DNA of 64,000 nucleotides from Gilliamella sp. ESL0443 (GCF_019469165.1 NZ_CP048263.1:1736001-1800000); one strand, 5' to 3'. Numbered from the stretch's first letter, positions 1-10,601 are shown. Notes: generated from the sequence alone by a model not told the origin. A program made the numbers and translations.

Positions 1-1846
1 AAAATCCTGGTGTTTGATATGAAACTTCAAGTTTATTATTTTTAGAATCAGTTGCTTGTGTAACCCCATCTTCTTCATAAAACACTATTTTGGTATAGGT
101 ACCTGCCGACTGAGCCTCTAATCCATTGTAAGTTGTACTCCAGCTCCAATGTCCACCAGCTGTTTCTAGATAATTAACAACAAATAAATCACCTAGCTTA
201 TCTAGTATTGATGAATACCAGAAATTTTGATTTGCTATTTTATCACCTAAATTAGGTAAAATAATTTCTTTTCCAGCAATATTGTCTTTTGTGTTATTGC
301 TTAATGTCACTTTACCTTTATGACTACTTCTTGATTTTGGTGAAGTACTTGTTGATTTACCATCCGTATCATTGATGAAAAAGAATTTACTTTTATCAAT
401 ACCTTTTTCAGTCAATACAACTTTGTAATCTTTACCTTTAGTAAGACCTATAAATTGGTAAAACCCTGAAGAACCTTCTGTGTTTACAGTAGAAATTTTC
501 TTCCATGCAGAACCATCATGTTGATGAAGTTCAACTACAGTTGCAATACCAACATCTCCGGCCGAAGCATCATAAAGGTTATTGCCCGTTTTACCAGAAT
601 CAGGACCTGCTTGAATATATTTTTGAATTTTAAAAACATTACCAGATATACTTGATAAAGTTTTATCTTTTGGATCGATTTGAAAAACGAAATCAGGACC
701 AGTAGGAATACCTATTGCATCGGGTATTTTTGCTTTCTTTTTTAAATCACTTTGTAAGTATTTATATGGAGGAGCTGGTACGCCCGATACTACAATATCA
801 TAAGTCGCTACAGGTAAGTCGATGAAACCATAGAAACCATCAACCCCAGTTGTAACAGTTGTTGTTCCCATTACAGGAATATTGGTATTTTCATAATAAA
901 TATTTACTTTGATACCTTCTATACCTATATCTGTATTGACCGTATACAGTCCATCATTATCTATATCGGTTACAACAACACCATCTAGTTTATTTTGATT
1001 TCGTTGTTTAAGATTAAAAGAGCCTTTTTGTACCGCCCCTTTCATTAAGAATTTAACTTTGTCTTCATAAACATTATTACCATTAGGTAAGGTTACATCC
1101 CACAATTTATACTTTAAATTTTTTAGGAAGACATCAACTTCGTTATCGAAGTAAACAGTATATTCATCATTCAATAATGTATTTTTTATCTCTATCTCAC
1201 CATTAGTATCAGTATTTAACACTATGACATTTTTGGTTGATGAATTAAGTAATTTAACAGGGATATTACCAACCCCCTGATTATTATCATTTTTAACTTT
1301 AAGATAAATTGATCCTCCATTACCTTTTAAAAATAGGTTTTGACCTAATTCCCCCGTCATACCATTTATCGAAACTGACTTCGCTACACTTTCATTATTA
1401 CTAGTTTTTACTTCAATCTTATAAGAACCTAATGAAGAGACATCAAATTGAAAGGTCCCACTATCATCAGTTTGTACGCTAGCAATTTTCGCACCTGTAT
1501 AATCTTTTAGTTCAACAGGTAAGTTTTTTAATGGGAAGTTGACATTATTAGATTTACCATCATAATCTAGAAAAACCTTACCTGAAATCGGTATCGCGTT
1601 TGCTACCGATAGAGCCATAAACGAAATAAAAAATGAGAACAACACTAAGTTAAAGTGTTTTATTATCGCTTTATAATTAAAAATTTTTACTAATGATCTT
1701 TCTTTAGATTTTGCGTTATGCTCAGTTCGCATTATCTTATCTCCTGATATGCGTAAATTCTTTTTAACGTTTTCAACTTTTTGATCTGATTTAACTTGCA
1801 TATGTAAATGCGGTTGACCATTTTTAACTTTTTGCCAACTTTTCAT
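1..1846 (-). CDS. SdrD/Cna-B-like repeat surface protein, C-terminus cut by window edge
   Basis: The frame is open from its start to the left edge, so the gene is partial (about 615 codons visible). After a basic N-terminus there is a hydrophobic segment ending in ALSVANA, a likely signal peptide. Several consecutive beta-sandwich-type modules follow, resembling carboxypeptidase-regulatory or SdrD B domains; one contains the Ca-binding-like stretch DIDNDGLY and ends GFYGFIDLP. No enzymatic motif is visible. The ATG at 1846 shares one base with the stop of the upstream outer-membrane gene (TAATG), which suggests translational coupling, and GGGGAG lies six bases upstream. A second ATG at 1732 has a stronger AGGAGA site and would give a more normal signal-peptide length, so the true start is uncertain. 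Likely an exported, surface-exposed structural or adhesive protein; its ligand is unknown. Confidence 0.75.
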   Translation of the reverse strand, partial: MKSWQKVKNGQPHLHMQVKSDQKVENVKKNLRISGDKIMRTEHNAKSKERSLVKIFNYKAIIKHFNLVLFSFFISFMALSVANAIPISGKVFLDYDGKSNNVNFPLKNLPVELKDYTGAKIASVQTDDSGTFQFDVSSLGSYKIEVKTSNNESVAKSVSINGMTGELGQNLFLKGNGGSIYLKVKNDNNQGVGNIPVKLLNSSTKNVIVLNTDTNGEIEIKNTLLNDEYTVYFDNEVDVFLKNLKYKLWDVTLPNGNNVYEDKVKFLMKGAVQKGSFNLKQRNQNKLDGVVVTDIDNDGLYTVNTDIGIEGIKVNIYYENTNIPVMGTTTVTTGVDGFYGFIDLPVATYDIVVSGVPAPPYKYLQSDLKKKAKIPDAIGIPTGPDFVFQIDPKDKTLSSISGNVFKIQKYIQAGPDSGKTGNNLYDASAGDVGIATVVELHQHDGSAWKKISTVNTEGSSGFYQFIGLTKGKDYKVVLTEKGIDKSKFFFINDTDGKSTSTSPKSRSSHKGKVTLSNNTKDNIAGKEIILPNLGDKIANQNFWYSSILDKLGDLFVVNYLETAGGHWSWSTTYNGLEAQSAGTYTKIVFYEEDGVTQATDSKNNKLEVSYQTPGF

Positions 1847-4800
1847 TAGAAACTCCCCACGACATTTACAAACCAACCATGTGAACGATAGTTCAGGTGC
1901 GTTAAGTTATCGTTATAATCAGTGAAGTTGTAACCTACACCCATCTTGATATTGTCACCAACATTGCGATAAACACTTGTGACTAAACCATCTTTATGGT
2001 CATCAGCTAAACTTGTGCGTAAGGTTCTTCCTTCTACTTGATATTCCCAATCGCCAAGCTTGTAATTGACTCTTAAGGCATATAAGTCTGCGCCTGATGA
2101 GTACCAATTACTTTCGCTTTTGTAACGTAAATGCCCTTGACGGTGCGCCGCTTTAAACGCCGTTTCCCAATTTGCATTCCATTCATAAACCCCTTCTAAC
2201 GACCACACCCAGCTCTTCTGATCATATAAGCTTGATGTGTAACTTTTACTGCCTGATGAGGTAGAGTTTGCGATTAGTTGATCGTCAGGATCTAATCCAT
2301 ATACATAGGTTAGTTTTCCAAACAGATTTAGGTTATTAATGGCTTGGGGTCGATAAGCAAAACCAACCATAGATTCAGTATAATTGCTCACAACTTTATC
2401 ATCGCGTTCACCTAATGTTTTAGCAAAATCAAACTGAGTAAGCCAACTTAAGTTCTCACTTACGATAGTTTTAGCTCGGTTTGTCGTTACCCATTGTTTG
2501 ATACGCTCACTCGCTTCATCTATACGATATTCAAGGCGGTTACGCATTTGAAACTTGTCATTTTTAAAGCCATAACCTACTGCATATACATCTCGGCGAG
2601 TTTCATCATTTCCCGTCAGACTGGTACTATTTCGATTACGGTTATTTACTCGACCTATAGAGTAAGACCCTTCGACATATTGCGCTTCAGTTGGCTTATA
2701 ATTGACACCATAGATATCTGAAGTAGTGTGATCGATTTTGCTGGTTTTAAATTGACGCTCAGAATATAACTCCATTTTACTTGTCGCATTGGTTTTTCCA
2801 CCAAAAACAGTAGTTATTCCACGACCAGAAGTTGAATCGACATCATTTAATAATTTAGTGTATAAACTGGTTCGTTCATTAACATCCCAGCTACCTTGTA
2901 CACCACCTCCTGCACCTCGGTTAGAACCAAAAACTTCAGCACCGATATTGATGTTTTCTGTCACTTGAGAGTTATAACCTAACGTTGTGCGGTTATCATC
3001 GGCAACATCGCCTGATTTATTTAAGGTTAATTGTTGGATGATATAACCTTTATCTCGACCATCAAAAAATGAACGTTCTAATTTTGCTGCCACTAATGTT
3101 TCTTTAGTTGAATCACTACCATAATTATGATCATTTCGTTGTTGGAGCTCTAAAGCGGTTTTATATAATTCACCTAAGGCAGTGTAATATTGTGCACGAG
3201 TAATTCGTTCAACGTAATTTGCTTTATCTTTTTCTTGGCTATGACCAACCAATACACCTTGTTTATCTGGTTCAAAGTCATAACGCAATTCACCGCCCCA
3301 CTCTTCTAAATCACTACTACGAGCTTTAGCAAAAGATGAAAAACCTTCTTGTTGCATCGAGTAATAGCCTTTGAAGCTTAGTGGAACATCTTTTTCGGTA
3401 AAATCATTAAAATCGATTTTTTGTTCTATTTTCCAAGCGGCTCCACGAGTATCACCTGATAGCACAGTTTCAGTAAATGATAGACCACCATTGCTCGATA
3501 CAAATATATCATTCATTTTCGCTTTGGTTTTGGCGTATTCTAATTGAGTATGTGTTCCTTGCGTTGGCCTTACAATTAAATCCACACCTTTCAATTCATA
3601 ATTATCACCACTAGCCTGATCTTCACTTAGGTAAGTCCCCCCAATACGTAGATAATCGTTTAACCAGTGATAAGCTCTTCCACCAAATACTTTCTGACCT
3701 TCAAGATCAAATCCATCCGAGTAATATTCATATTCAGCAATAATCCAAACTGGGTCACCACCAACTAAATTTCCACCTTCGATAATAGAACTACCCGAGC
3801 CACCACTGGAGGTCATCGGTAATGGTTTAGTTAGCATTATACGACCTTGGAATTGGTTAACTTCATAATCCACACCTTCGTTTAAGGTGCTGGTGCTTAA
3901 TACTCGTCCAGTGTTACGATCACGCACTTCGACAGAAAGTTTTAAACTACCCTGAGTTACACGTTGATGTTTCAAAAAGTATAAGCTACCACCCGTTGAG
4001 GCTAATTCATTGTGACTACCTCGTGTTTCACCATTTGATAAAAATATGGTGGCTAATGTACGAGTATCACCATATTTTGTTGTCTGCTCACTTTCATGGT
4101 AAAGCTTAGCACCGTATAGACTTCGGTTAAAATTTGCAAATTCATTGCCAGTAATTTGGGTATTATAATTACCCCATAACGCGTAATTTTTTCCTTTCTC
4201 TAACTTAACATAGAATTTACCTTCGGTATCAACATCACTTTCAGTGGTTGAGTCATCACCATAAATTGGATAATAAGCTTGAGGATCGATTTCTCGAACA
4301 AAACGCGTTGGGTCTTTTTCACCTAAATGACCAAACGCATTTTTTAATTTGGTTTCGGTGGTATCTAAATGAGCTGTTAAACGATAATCTTCTTTATTGG
4401 CTTTTAAATAAAATGCGACTCGACCATCCCAACTACCTTTACCACTATAATGATGGCTATCAGCATCTTCCACTATTGATTGACCTTCACCACTAACATT
4501 ATTTTGAGCATAAGTGACATCAACAATACCGACATAAAAAACATCATTTTCTTTTTGAACAACTAATTTTTCGTTTTGTGAATGAGTTTGACCAAATTCA
4601 TCTTTCCAAGTTAAATCGAACTGATATTCTCCTGGCGATAAGATCATCTCTCGCATAGCACGACCACTATTGTCCACCACCAATCGTTCACCATTTAACA
4701 TCACATCTTTTTTATCTTTTAGTCCCGCCATTTGAATGACAACTTTACGATCCTGCGCACCACTGACAATGCCTTGATGATCGATCCGACTTTCTCCAAA

Positions 4801-5388
4801 ACCAGGAATAGTACTATCTGATTTTAATTTACCAAAGGTCAAGTTAGTGGCTGGTGAGAAAGAAACATTAGATTTGCTATATGAAATAAATTCACTCTCT
4901 TGTTTTATACCACGCCCTAATGTACTAAAGTTAACGGCATGAACGTTATCTTTTAAACCGTCATGACTAGTCGTGGTTAAAATCGCTTTATAATCACTAT
5001 CAATTGACAATGGTTCTCCATTGTCGGTATCACCTTGCCACAATAGTGCTTCATATGGGCTAATTTCATTAAACTTCAATGTTTTTATTGGATGTTGGTT
5101 ATCAACATCAGATTGGCGATAAATAGTGATTTGATATTCTGCTATTTTACTCGGATAGTTGGTATAAACATAAAGCCCCATTGGGGTATTGAATAAACCT
5201 TGGGATGTTAATTTAAGTTTCGGATTATAGATACTTAAATTTAGTTTTTCCGCTGAATTAAATTCATCGCGGATAATATTTAATTTTGGTACGGTCTCTG
5301 TACTCGCATAAACACTATTTGAACCAAGTAAAAATGCAGCACTTATACTTAGATAAGAAATGTTACGGAAACGATTAAATTTGACCAT
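1846..5388 (-). CDS. Large outer-membrane beta-barrel protein of unknown function
   Basis: 1180 residues with a signal peptide ending near VYAS (residue 29). The N-terminal third looks like Ig-like periplasmic or surface domains. The middle contains the stretch YYPIYGDDST near residue 375, which I recall from large exported proteins found beside DUF11/SdrD-type surface proteins. The C-terminal half is rich in alternating aromatic and polar strands, and the protein ends GWFVNVVGSF; a terminal phenylalanine is the usual Bam recognition signal of outer-membrane barrels. It is not a TonB receptor (no plug or TonB box seen) nor a classical usher. The overlap with the downstream SdrD-like gene suggests the pair is made together, perhaps with this protein exporting or anchoring its partner. 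That role is inference. Confidence 0.75.
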   Translation of the reverse strand: MVKFNRFRNISYLSISAAFLLGSNSVYASTETVPKLNIIRDEFNSAEKLNLSIYNPKLKLTSQGLFNTPMGLYVYTNYPSKIAEYQITIYRQSDVDNQHPIKTLKFNEISPYEALLWQGDTDNGEPLSIDSDYKAILTTTSHDGLKDNVHAVNFSTLGRGIKQESEFISYSKSNVSFSPATNLTFGKLKSDSTIPGFGESRIDHQGIVSGAQDRKVVIQMAGLKDKKDVMLNGERLVVDNSGRAMREMILSPGEYQFDLTWKDEFGQTHSQNEKLVVQKENDVFYVGIVDVTYAQNNVSGEGQSIVEDADSHHYSGKGSWDGRVAFYLKANKEDYRLTAHLDTTETKLKNAFGHLGEKDPTRFVREIDPQAYYPIYGDDSTTESDVDTEGKFYVKLEKGKNYALWGNYNTQITGNEFANFNRSLYGAKLYHESEQTTKYGDTRTLATIFLSNGETRGSHNELASTGGSLYFLKHQRVTQGSLKLSVEVRDRNTGRVLSTSTLNEGVDYEVNQFQGRIMLTKPLPMTSSGGSGSSIIEGGNLVGGDPVWIIAEYEYYSDGFDLEGQKVFGGRAYHWLNDYLRIGGTYLSEDQASGDNYELKGVDLIVRPTQGTHTQLEYAKTKAKMNDIFVSSNGGLSFTETVLSGDTRGAAWKIEQKIDFNDFTEKDVPLSFKGYYSMQQEGFSSFAKARSSDLEEWGGELRYDFEPDKQGVLVGHSQEKDKANYVERITRAQYYTALGELYKTALELQQRNDHNYGSDSTKETLVAAKLERSFFDGRDKGYIIQQLTLNKSGDVADDNRTTLGYNSQVTENINIGAEVFGSNRGAGGGVQGSWDVNERTSLYTKLLNDVDSTSGRGITTVFGGKTNATSKMELYSERQFKTSKIDHTTSDIYGVNYKPTEAQYVEGSYSIGRVNNRNRNSTSLTGNDETRRDVYAVGYGFKNDKFQMRNRLEYRIDEASERIKQWVTTNRAKTIVSENLSWLTQFDFAKTLGERDDKVVSNYTESMVGFAYRPQAINNLNLFGKLTYVYGLDPDDQLIANSTSSGSKSYTSSLYDQKSWVWSLEGVYEWNANWETAFKAAHRQGHLRYKSESNWYSSGADLYALRVNYKLGDWEYQVEGRTLRTSLADDHKDGLVTSVYRNVGDNIKMGVGYNFTDYNDNLTHLNYRSHGWFVNVVGSF

Positions 5389-5575
5389 GAACTATTATTT
5401 CCTTTCACTTAAATACATCTTGTTGTTATAAAAATAGAGCTGAAGAAATTTCAAAATTAAAGAAATGAAAATTTTCTATATGTTCATTTACAAACATATA
5501 AATATTAGAAATTTATTATAAAAATGTTGATATATTCTAGATTTGCCATTGATAGCCAGCAACTTCATATTTGAT

Positions 5576-5635
5576 AAGAGTTGTAAGTCAAAATATTATT
5601 ATAAAACAAATTGTTATGCGTTATTTACAACTCTT
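5576..5635. repeat. Inverted repeat, 11-bp arms
   Basis: AAGAGTTGTAA at 5576-5586 is exactly complementary to TTACAACTCTT at 5625-5635, with a 38-base AT-rich loop. It lies about 190 bp upstream of the outer-membrane gene. It could be a pair of regulator sites or a remnant of a mobile element; nothing in the sequence decides between these. Confidence 0.5.
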
Positions 5636-5713
5636 GTGGTAAGCTATTTTTAAGAAATGAAAGGGGAAGGTTAAAATATTAAATTTTGCATAAGAAATTT
5701 AATATTTGTTAAA

Positions 5714-5757
5714 AGGACCATCACAATATTATTTATTTAAAATAATGTGATAGTCCT
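5714..5757 (-). terminator. Predicted terminator of mltC
   Basis: A long imperfect hairpin (AGGAC.ATCAC arms plus an AT-rich stem) lies 18 bases past the mltC stop. Read on the minus strand it is followed by TTTTAAC. It likely ends the yggX-mltC transcript. Confidence 0.65.
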
Positions 5758-5775
5758 ATAAAAAATAGATACTTT

Positions 5776-6846
5776 TTATTTATTATCTAGAATTCTACTA
5801 ACTTTGATAAGATAATTTCGTGACTCTTGAGAAACATGTGAAGTCACTAATTTGCGATAAACTTGTTGAGGTGTCATGGAGTTAATTATATTGATCGCCT
5901 CATTTCGGTCATCAGAAAAAGTACGTAATACACTTCCAGCCCCACCATTATAAGAAGTGATCATTGCATATCGTAGTGATATTGGATTATTTATGCCTGC
6001 TAAATACTTCGTTTTTAGTAAAGATAAATAGGCAGTTCCCATATCAACATTATTACGAGGGTCAAGTAAAAACTGACGACTCGGTTCACCTGGTTTTCCA
6101 CGCAACTTGAAGATATCTCGACCAGCAGTATGTTGTTGTACTTGCATTAATCCTAATGCATCTGTACGACTTACCGCAAATGGGTTAAATGCTGATTCAA
6201 CTTCCATAATAGCTAAAATCAATCGTTCATCAATAAAGTAACGATTTGAGGCTTCAGTCACTAAAGGTAAGAATTTTCTTGCACGTTGATTAATGTGGTT
6301 TGGAACAAGTTTGATTTCAACATAAGTGATTTTATGAGCTCCAGAAGAGCGTACTTTTAAATTATTGGCAAGCAAATAATCGGCAAAGCTATTTGCCCTA
6401 CCACTCCAACGAATTGGTTGTCTTTCTTGATCAAGAACCTGGTTATATAAAAAAGGTTCTTGTGATAAATCCTGACTTATTTTATCTCGCCTGATAATAT
6501 CAACAGGTTCTGGCATAAGTAATGTTGATACAATTGCGTCCTTCAAATTATTGATTGGTGTATCAGATAAAGTTTCGATGGTAATTATCCCAGAAACAAA
6601 ATTGATATGAACTCGAGTTTGTAGATTATCTTCATATTGAACATAATCTTTAGGACCAGCAATAAGAACCTCTTTAGGTCCCCAGATTTGTTCTATGTTA
6701 TTAGCGTACTGACTTATTAAAATATTAAATGCATTAGTATCTTTTATATAATAGTCTTCATCAGTTTTTTTGTTATTTGAGCCAGGACAGGCTGTTAATA
6801 AACTTACTGAAATGAGTAATGTCAGAATTTTAAAATTGTTTTTCAT
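5776..6846 (-). CDS. mltC: Membrane-bound lytic murein transglycosylase C
   Basis: A 356-residue outer-membrane lipoprotein that cleaves the MurNAc-GlcNAc bond of peptidoglycan to give 1,6-anhydro ends. The signal peptide ends in the lipobox LLTAC, with the lipidated cysteine at residue 20. An N-terminal MltC-specific domain (about 30-185) is followed by a lysozyme-like SLT domain. The catalytic glutamate is E217 in EVES, followed by the typical SRTDALGLMQV and the later AYNGG-type stretch. Length and sequence match E. coli MltC (359 residues) closely. It lies 9 bases after yggX, the same pair order as in E. coli, where mutY precedes them; mutY is not here. Confidence 0.97.
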   Translation of the reverse strand: MKNNFKILTLLISVSLLTACPGSNNKKTDEDYYIKDTNAFNILISQYANNIEQIWGPKEVLIAGPKDYVQYEDNLQTRVHINFVSGIITIETLSDTPINNLKDAIVSTLLMPEPVDIIRRDKISQDLSQEPFLYNQVLDQERQPIRWSGRANSFADYLLANNLKVRSSGAHKITYVEIKLVPNHINQRARKFLPLVTEASNRYFIDERLILAIMEVESAFNPFAVSRTDALGLMQVQQHTAGRDIFKLRGKPGEPSRQFLLDPRNNVDMGTAYLSLLKTKYLAGINNPISLRYAMITSYNGGAGSVLRTFSDDRNEAINIINSMTPQQVYRKLVTSHVSQESRNYLIKVSRILDNK

Positions 6847-6855
6847 TGTAATCTC

Positions 6856-7125
6856 TCAATTTTCAGGTTTATATCCATCAATAACCACATCTTCACCTTC
6901 AAACAAAAACTTTATCATTTCGGTTTCAATTTTTTTACGATGTTCTAAATTCATCATATTAAGCTTATTTTCATTAATTAACATTGTTTGCTTCTTAAGC
7001 CATTCTTGCCATGCTATTTTAGAAATTTCATTATAAATACGCTTGCCTAGCTCTCCTGGGTAAAGCTGAAAATCTAGACCTTCGGATTCTTTTTTTAAAT
7101 AATGGCAATAAATAATACGACTCAT
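6856..7125 (-). CDS. yggX: Probable Fe(2+)-trafficking protein YggX
   Basis: 89 residues, nearly collinear with E. coli YggX (91 residues), including [18 protein letters not shown] and the TMLINE..LNMMN segment. The conserved cysteine near the N-terminus (IYCHYL, Cys7) is present. The family protects iron-sulfur clusters against oxidative damage and helps supply Fe(2+); the exact mechanism is debated. First gene of a yggX-mltC unit reading leftwards, divergent from argD across a 200-bp gap. Confidence 0.97.
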   Translation of the reverse strand: MSRIIYCHYLKKESEGLDFQLYPGELGKRIYNEISKIAWQEWLKKQTMLINENKLNMMNLEHRKKIETEMIKFLFEGEDVVIDGYKPEN

Positions 7126-7224
7126 ATTTATTCCTATTTTATTAACGATTATTAATTAATCGCTAATTATACCCGAAAATAATTGCAGAAAAGAATAAAA
7201 TATACAAAATATCCAACTTTTTTA

Positions 7225-7263
7225 AATGAATATAAATTCAGTATTTATGAATAAATATTTACT
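7225..7263 (+). promoter_or_regulatory. Tandem ARG boxes (ArgR operator) upstream of argD
   Basis: TGAATATAAATTCA at 7227-7240 matches the core of the enteric ARG box, TGAAT(W4)ATTCA, without mismatch. TGAATAAATATTTA at 7248-7261 matches with one mismatch. The two cores start 21 bp apart, which is the known arrangement of two 18-bp boxes separated by 3 bp that bind an ArgR hexamer. They sit about 65-100 bp before the argD start, so arginine repression of argD is a strong inference. The divergent yggX could also be affected. Confidence 0.85.
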
Positions 7264-7310
7264 TTACTATCTTTATAAATAACATAAAATAGAAAAATAC
7301 TGTTAGATAA

Positions 7311-8537
<1,227 letters not shown>

Positions 8538-8551
8538 GTTTTTCTATACAG

Positions 8552-8582
8552 TAACGGCATTTTAAGTGATTAAGTGCCGTTA
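8552..8582 (+). terminator. Hairpin after argD, possible weak terminator
   Basis: TAACGGCA (8552-8559) pairs perfectly with TGCCGTTA (8575-8582). No T-run follows, so this may be a weak or Rho-assisted terminator, or an mRNA-stability hairpin between argD and engB, whose start is 23 bases further on. Confidence 0.45.
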
Positions 8583-8604
8583 ATGCACTTAAAGGACATT
8601 TTTT

Positions 8605-9216
8605 ATGACCGACATTCGACCATTAAACTATGCTAAAACGCATTTTATTTTAAGTGCCCCCGATATTTCACATTTACCAATTGATAGTGGCGTTGAAGTT
8701 GCCTTTGCCGGCAGATCTAATGCCGGTAAATCAAGTGCACTTAACACATTAACCAATCAAAAATCTTTAGCAAGAACTAGTAAAACACCGGGACGAACGC
8801 AACTTATTAACCTATTTGAAGTGGAAGAAAATTGTCGTTTAGTCGATTTACCGGGCTATGGTTATGCACAAGTTCCGGAAGCGATTAAACGCAAATGGCA
8901 AAAATCATTAGGCGAATATCTGCAAAAACGAGAAAGCTTAAAAGGCTTAATTGTATTAATGGATGTTCGGCATCCGCTTAAAGATCTCGACCAACAAATG
9001 ATTGAATGGGCTGTATCAGTTGATATTCCTGTTATGCTACTGTTAACTAAAGCCGATAAACTCGCTTCAGGCGCATTAAAAAAACAGGTTAACATGGTTA
9101 AAGAAGCTATCTTACCTTTTCAAGGTGATATTACTGTTGCACCGTTTTCATCGCCAAAACGTATCGGCTTAGAGCCTTTGAAAAAGAAATTAGACCAATG
9201 GTTCAGCCAGCAATAA
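8605..9216 (+). CDS. engB: Ribosome biogenesis GTPase EngB (YihA/YsxC)
   Basis: 203 residues, a TRAFAC-class GTPase needed for assembly of the 50S ribosomal subunit. The P-loop GRSNAGKS is at 36-43, the G3 motif DLPG at 81-84, and the G4 motif TKAD at 148-151. Length matches E. coli YihA (210). In E. coli the Spot 42 RNA and polA lie next to it; here argD precedes it and I see no Spot 42-like sequence. srkA starts 12 bases downstream, so the two are probably cotranscribed. Confidence 0.96.
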   Translation: MTDIRPLNYAKTHFILSAPDISHLPIDSGVEVAFAGRSNAGKSSALNTLTNQKSLARTSKTPGRTQLINLFEVEENCRLVDLPGYGYAQVPEAIKRKWQKSLGEYLQKRESLKGLIVLMDVRHPLKDLDQQMIEWAVSVDIPVMLLLTKADKLASGALKKQVNMVKEAILPFQGDITVAPFSSPKRIGLEPLKKKLDQWFSQQ

Positions 9217-9228
9217 AGGAACGCTAAA

Positions 9229-10215
9229 ATGGATAGTTCAGCCTTTTCATTTCAATCATTATCACCCGATGTTATTTTTGCTAGTTTGGCAACCGTTGGT
9301 ATTCGGGTTGATTCCGGGCTGACTGCTTTAAATAGTTATGAAAATCGTGTCTATCAATTTTCTGATGAGGATCGCATACGATATGTCGCCAAATACTATC
9401 GCCCTTATCGTTGGAATCAGGCACAAATTCTTGAAGAGCATCAATTTACTAAGCAACTATCAGAAGCTAATATTCCTGTCGCTGCACCATTAACCTTTAA
9501 TGGTCAGACTTTGCATGAATATGAAGGCTACCTATTTGCTCTGTTCCCAAGTGTAGGAGGACGGCAATATGAAAGTGATAATATCGAGCAAATGGAATCG
9601 GTAGCCACTTTGCTGGGACGTATTCATCAAATTGGTGCAAAACAACCTTTTATTTATCGCCCCACAATTGGACTGGAAGAATATCTTTATCAGCCTAAAG
9701 AAGTTTTGTTAACCTCTAATTTGATCCCTAAGAAAATCCATGACGAACTCAAGACCAGTTTAACCCACTTAATACAGATTGTTGAGCAGCATTGGCATAC
9801 CGATTGGCAACCAATTCGCCTTCATGCTGATTGCCATGCGGGTAATATATTATGGCGTGATAGTGCCATGTTTGTCGATTTTGATGATGCACGTAATGGA
9901 CCAGCGATTCAAGATATTTGGATGTTACTCAATGGCGATCTAAAAGCGCAACAATTGCAACTTGATAGCATTCTTGAATGCTATCAAGAGTTTTATAATT
10001 TTGATATGAACCAACTGAGTTTAATTGAACCACTTAGAGCAATGAGAATGGTGCACTACCTGGCTTGGATAGTTCAGCGTTGGCAAGACCGAGCTTTTCC
10101 AATCGCATTTCCTTGGATAATCGATGCTGATTTTTGGTATCAGCAATTAGCTGAATTTAATCGTCAAAGTCAAGCCATTAAAGCGCCACCGCTACAATTG
10201 ATGTCAATGTTTTAA
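9229..10215 (+). CDS. srkA: Stress response kinase A
   Basis: 328 residues, the same length as E. coli YihE/SrkA, a protein kinase with a choline-kinase-like fold that counteracts envelope stress and MazEF-type death. The catalytic loop LHADCHAGN has its Asp at residue 201, and the metal-binding VDFDDARNGP has D217, the same numbering as the E. coli enzyme. In E. coli srkA is cotranscribed with dsbA under Cpx control; here dsbA is absent and engB is the upstream partner. Confidence 0.96.
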   Translation: MDSSAFSFQSLSPDVIFASLATVGIRVDSGLTALNSYENRVYQFSDEDRIRYVAKYYRPYRWNQAQILEEHQFTKQLSEANIPVAAPLTFNGQTLHEYEGYLFALFPSVGGRQYESDNIEQMESVATLLGRIHQIGAKQPFIYRPTIGLEEYLYQPKEVLLTSNLIPKKIHDELKTSLTHLIQIVEQHWHTDWQPIRLHADCHAGNILWRDSAMFVDFDDARNGPAIQDIWMLLNGDLKAQQLQLDSILECYQEFYNFDMNQLSLIEPLRAMRMVHYLAWIVQRWQDRAFPIAFPWIIDADFWYQQLAEFNRQSQAIKAPPLQLMSMF

Positions 10216-10304
10216 ATTGAGCAGTATCAAGAATAAATTACGCCAAATAACCTCTATTGCAAATCAGGACAATAATATCATTCAATATTCTGCAATTGAG
10301 CAAA

Positions 10305-10601
10305 TCATCGATTGATCAAAGTTAATAAATTCACTAAGTCGGGGTCGTTTGCCAGCAGTTGCTCTTTTTTCTGTTTAGAAAGCTGTTTTATACGATACTC
10401 AAGTTTCAATGCGGTTGATCTGTCACCTACACTGATTTGATAAACAACGGTTAAATTATGATGCCCTTTAAGGTGTTTAGCTCCTTTACCATTTTGATGC
10501 TGGCGTAAACGCCTGGCGACATCAGTTGTGATACCGGTATATAAAGAGTGTTTAGCCGTTCTGATAATATACAAAAACCAAATAGCAGAATGATTACCCA
10601 T
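10305..10601 (-). CDS. yhbQ: GIY-YIG domain protein YhbQ (UPF0213)
   Basis: 98 residues consisting of a single GIY-YIG endonuclease-like domain: [19 protein letters not shown] at the start, then RRLRQHQ and the family-typical [18 protein letters not shown]. It aligns over its whole length with E. coli YhbQ, whose role is not well defined (proposed DNA-damage-related nuclease). I chose the ATG at 10601 over a TTG six bases earlier. It converges with srkA, with no clear terminator between them. Confidence 0.93.
   Translation of the reverse strand: MGNHSAIWFLYIIRTAKHSLYTGITTDVARRLRQHQNGKGAKHLKGHHNLTVVYQISVGDRSTALKLEYRIKQLSKQKKEQLLANDPDLVNLLTLINR

Larger units (their letters stand above)
5389..5775. 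other. 387-bp intergenic region with inverted repeats
   Basis: No credible gene on either strand. It must hold the promoter of the outer-membrane gene, which reads leftwards from 5388. It contains an 11-bp perfect inverted repeat (5576-5586 and 5625-5635) and, nearer mltC, a terminator-like hairpin at 5714-5757. I could not pick out a convincing -35/-10 pair in the very AT-rich sequence. Confidence 0.6.

Noticed and set aside
6770-7036. Open frame of 88 codons on the plus strand over yggX and the mltC start
   Set aside because: Antisense to two clearly conserved genes; hydrophobic composition is an artefact of the opposite strand.
8538-8604. Spot 42 (spf) RNA next to engB as in E. coli
   Set aside because: The 67-bp gap is too short and carries no sequence resembling Spot 42.
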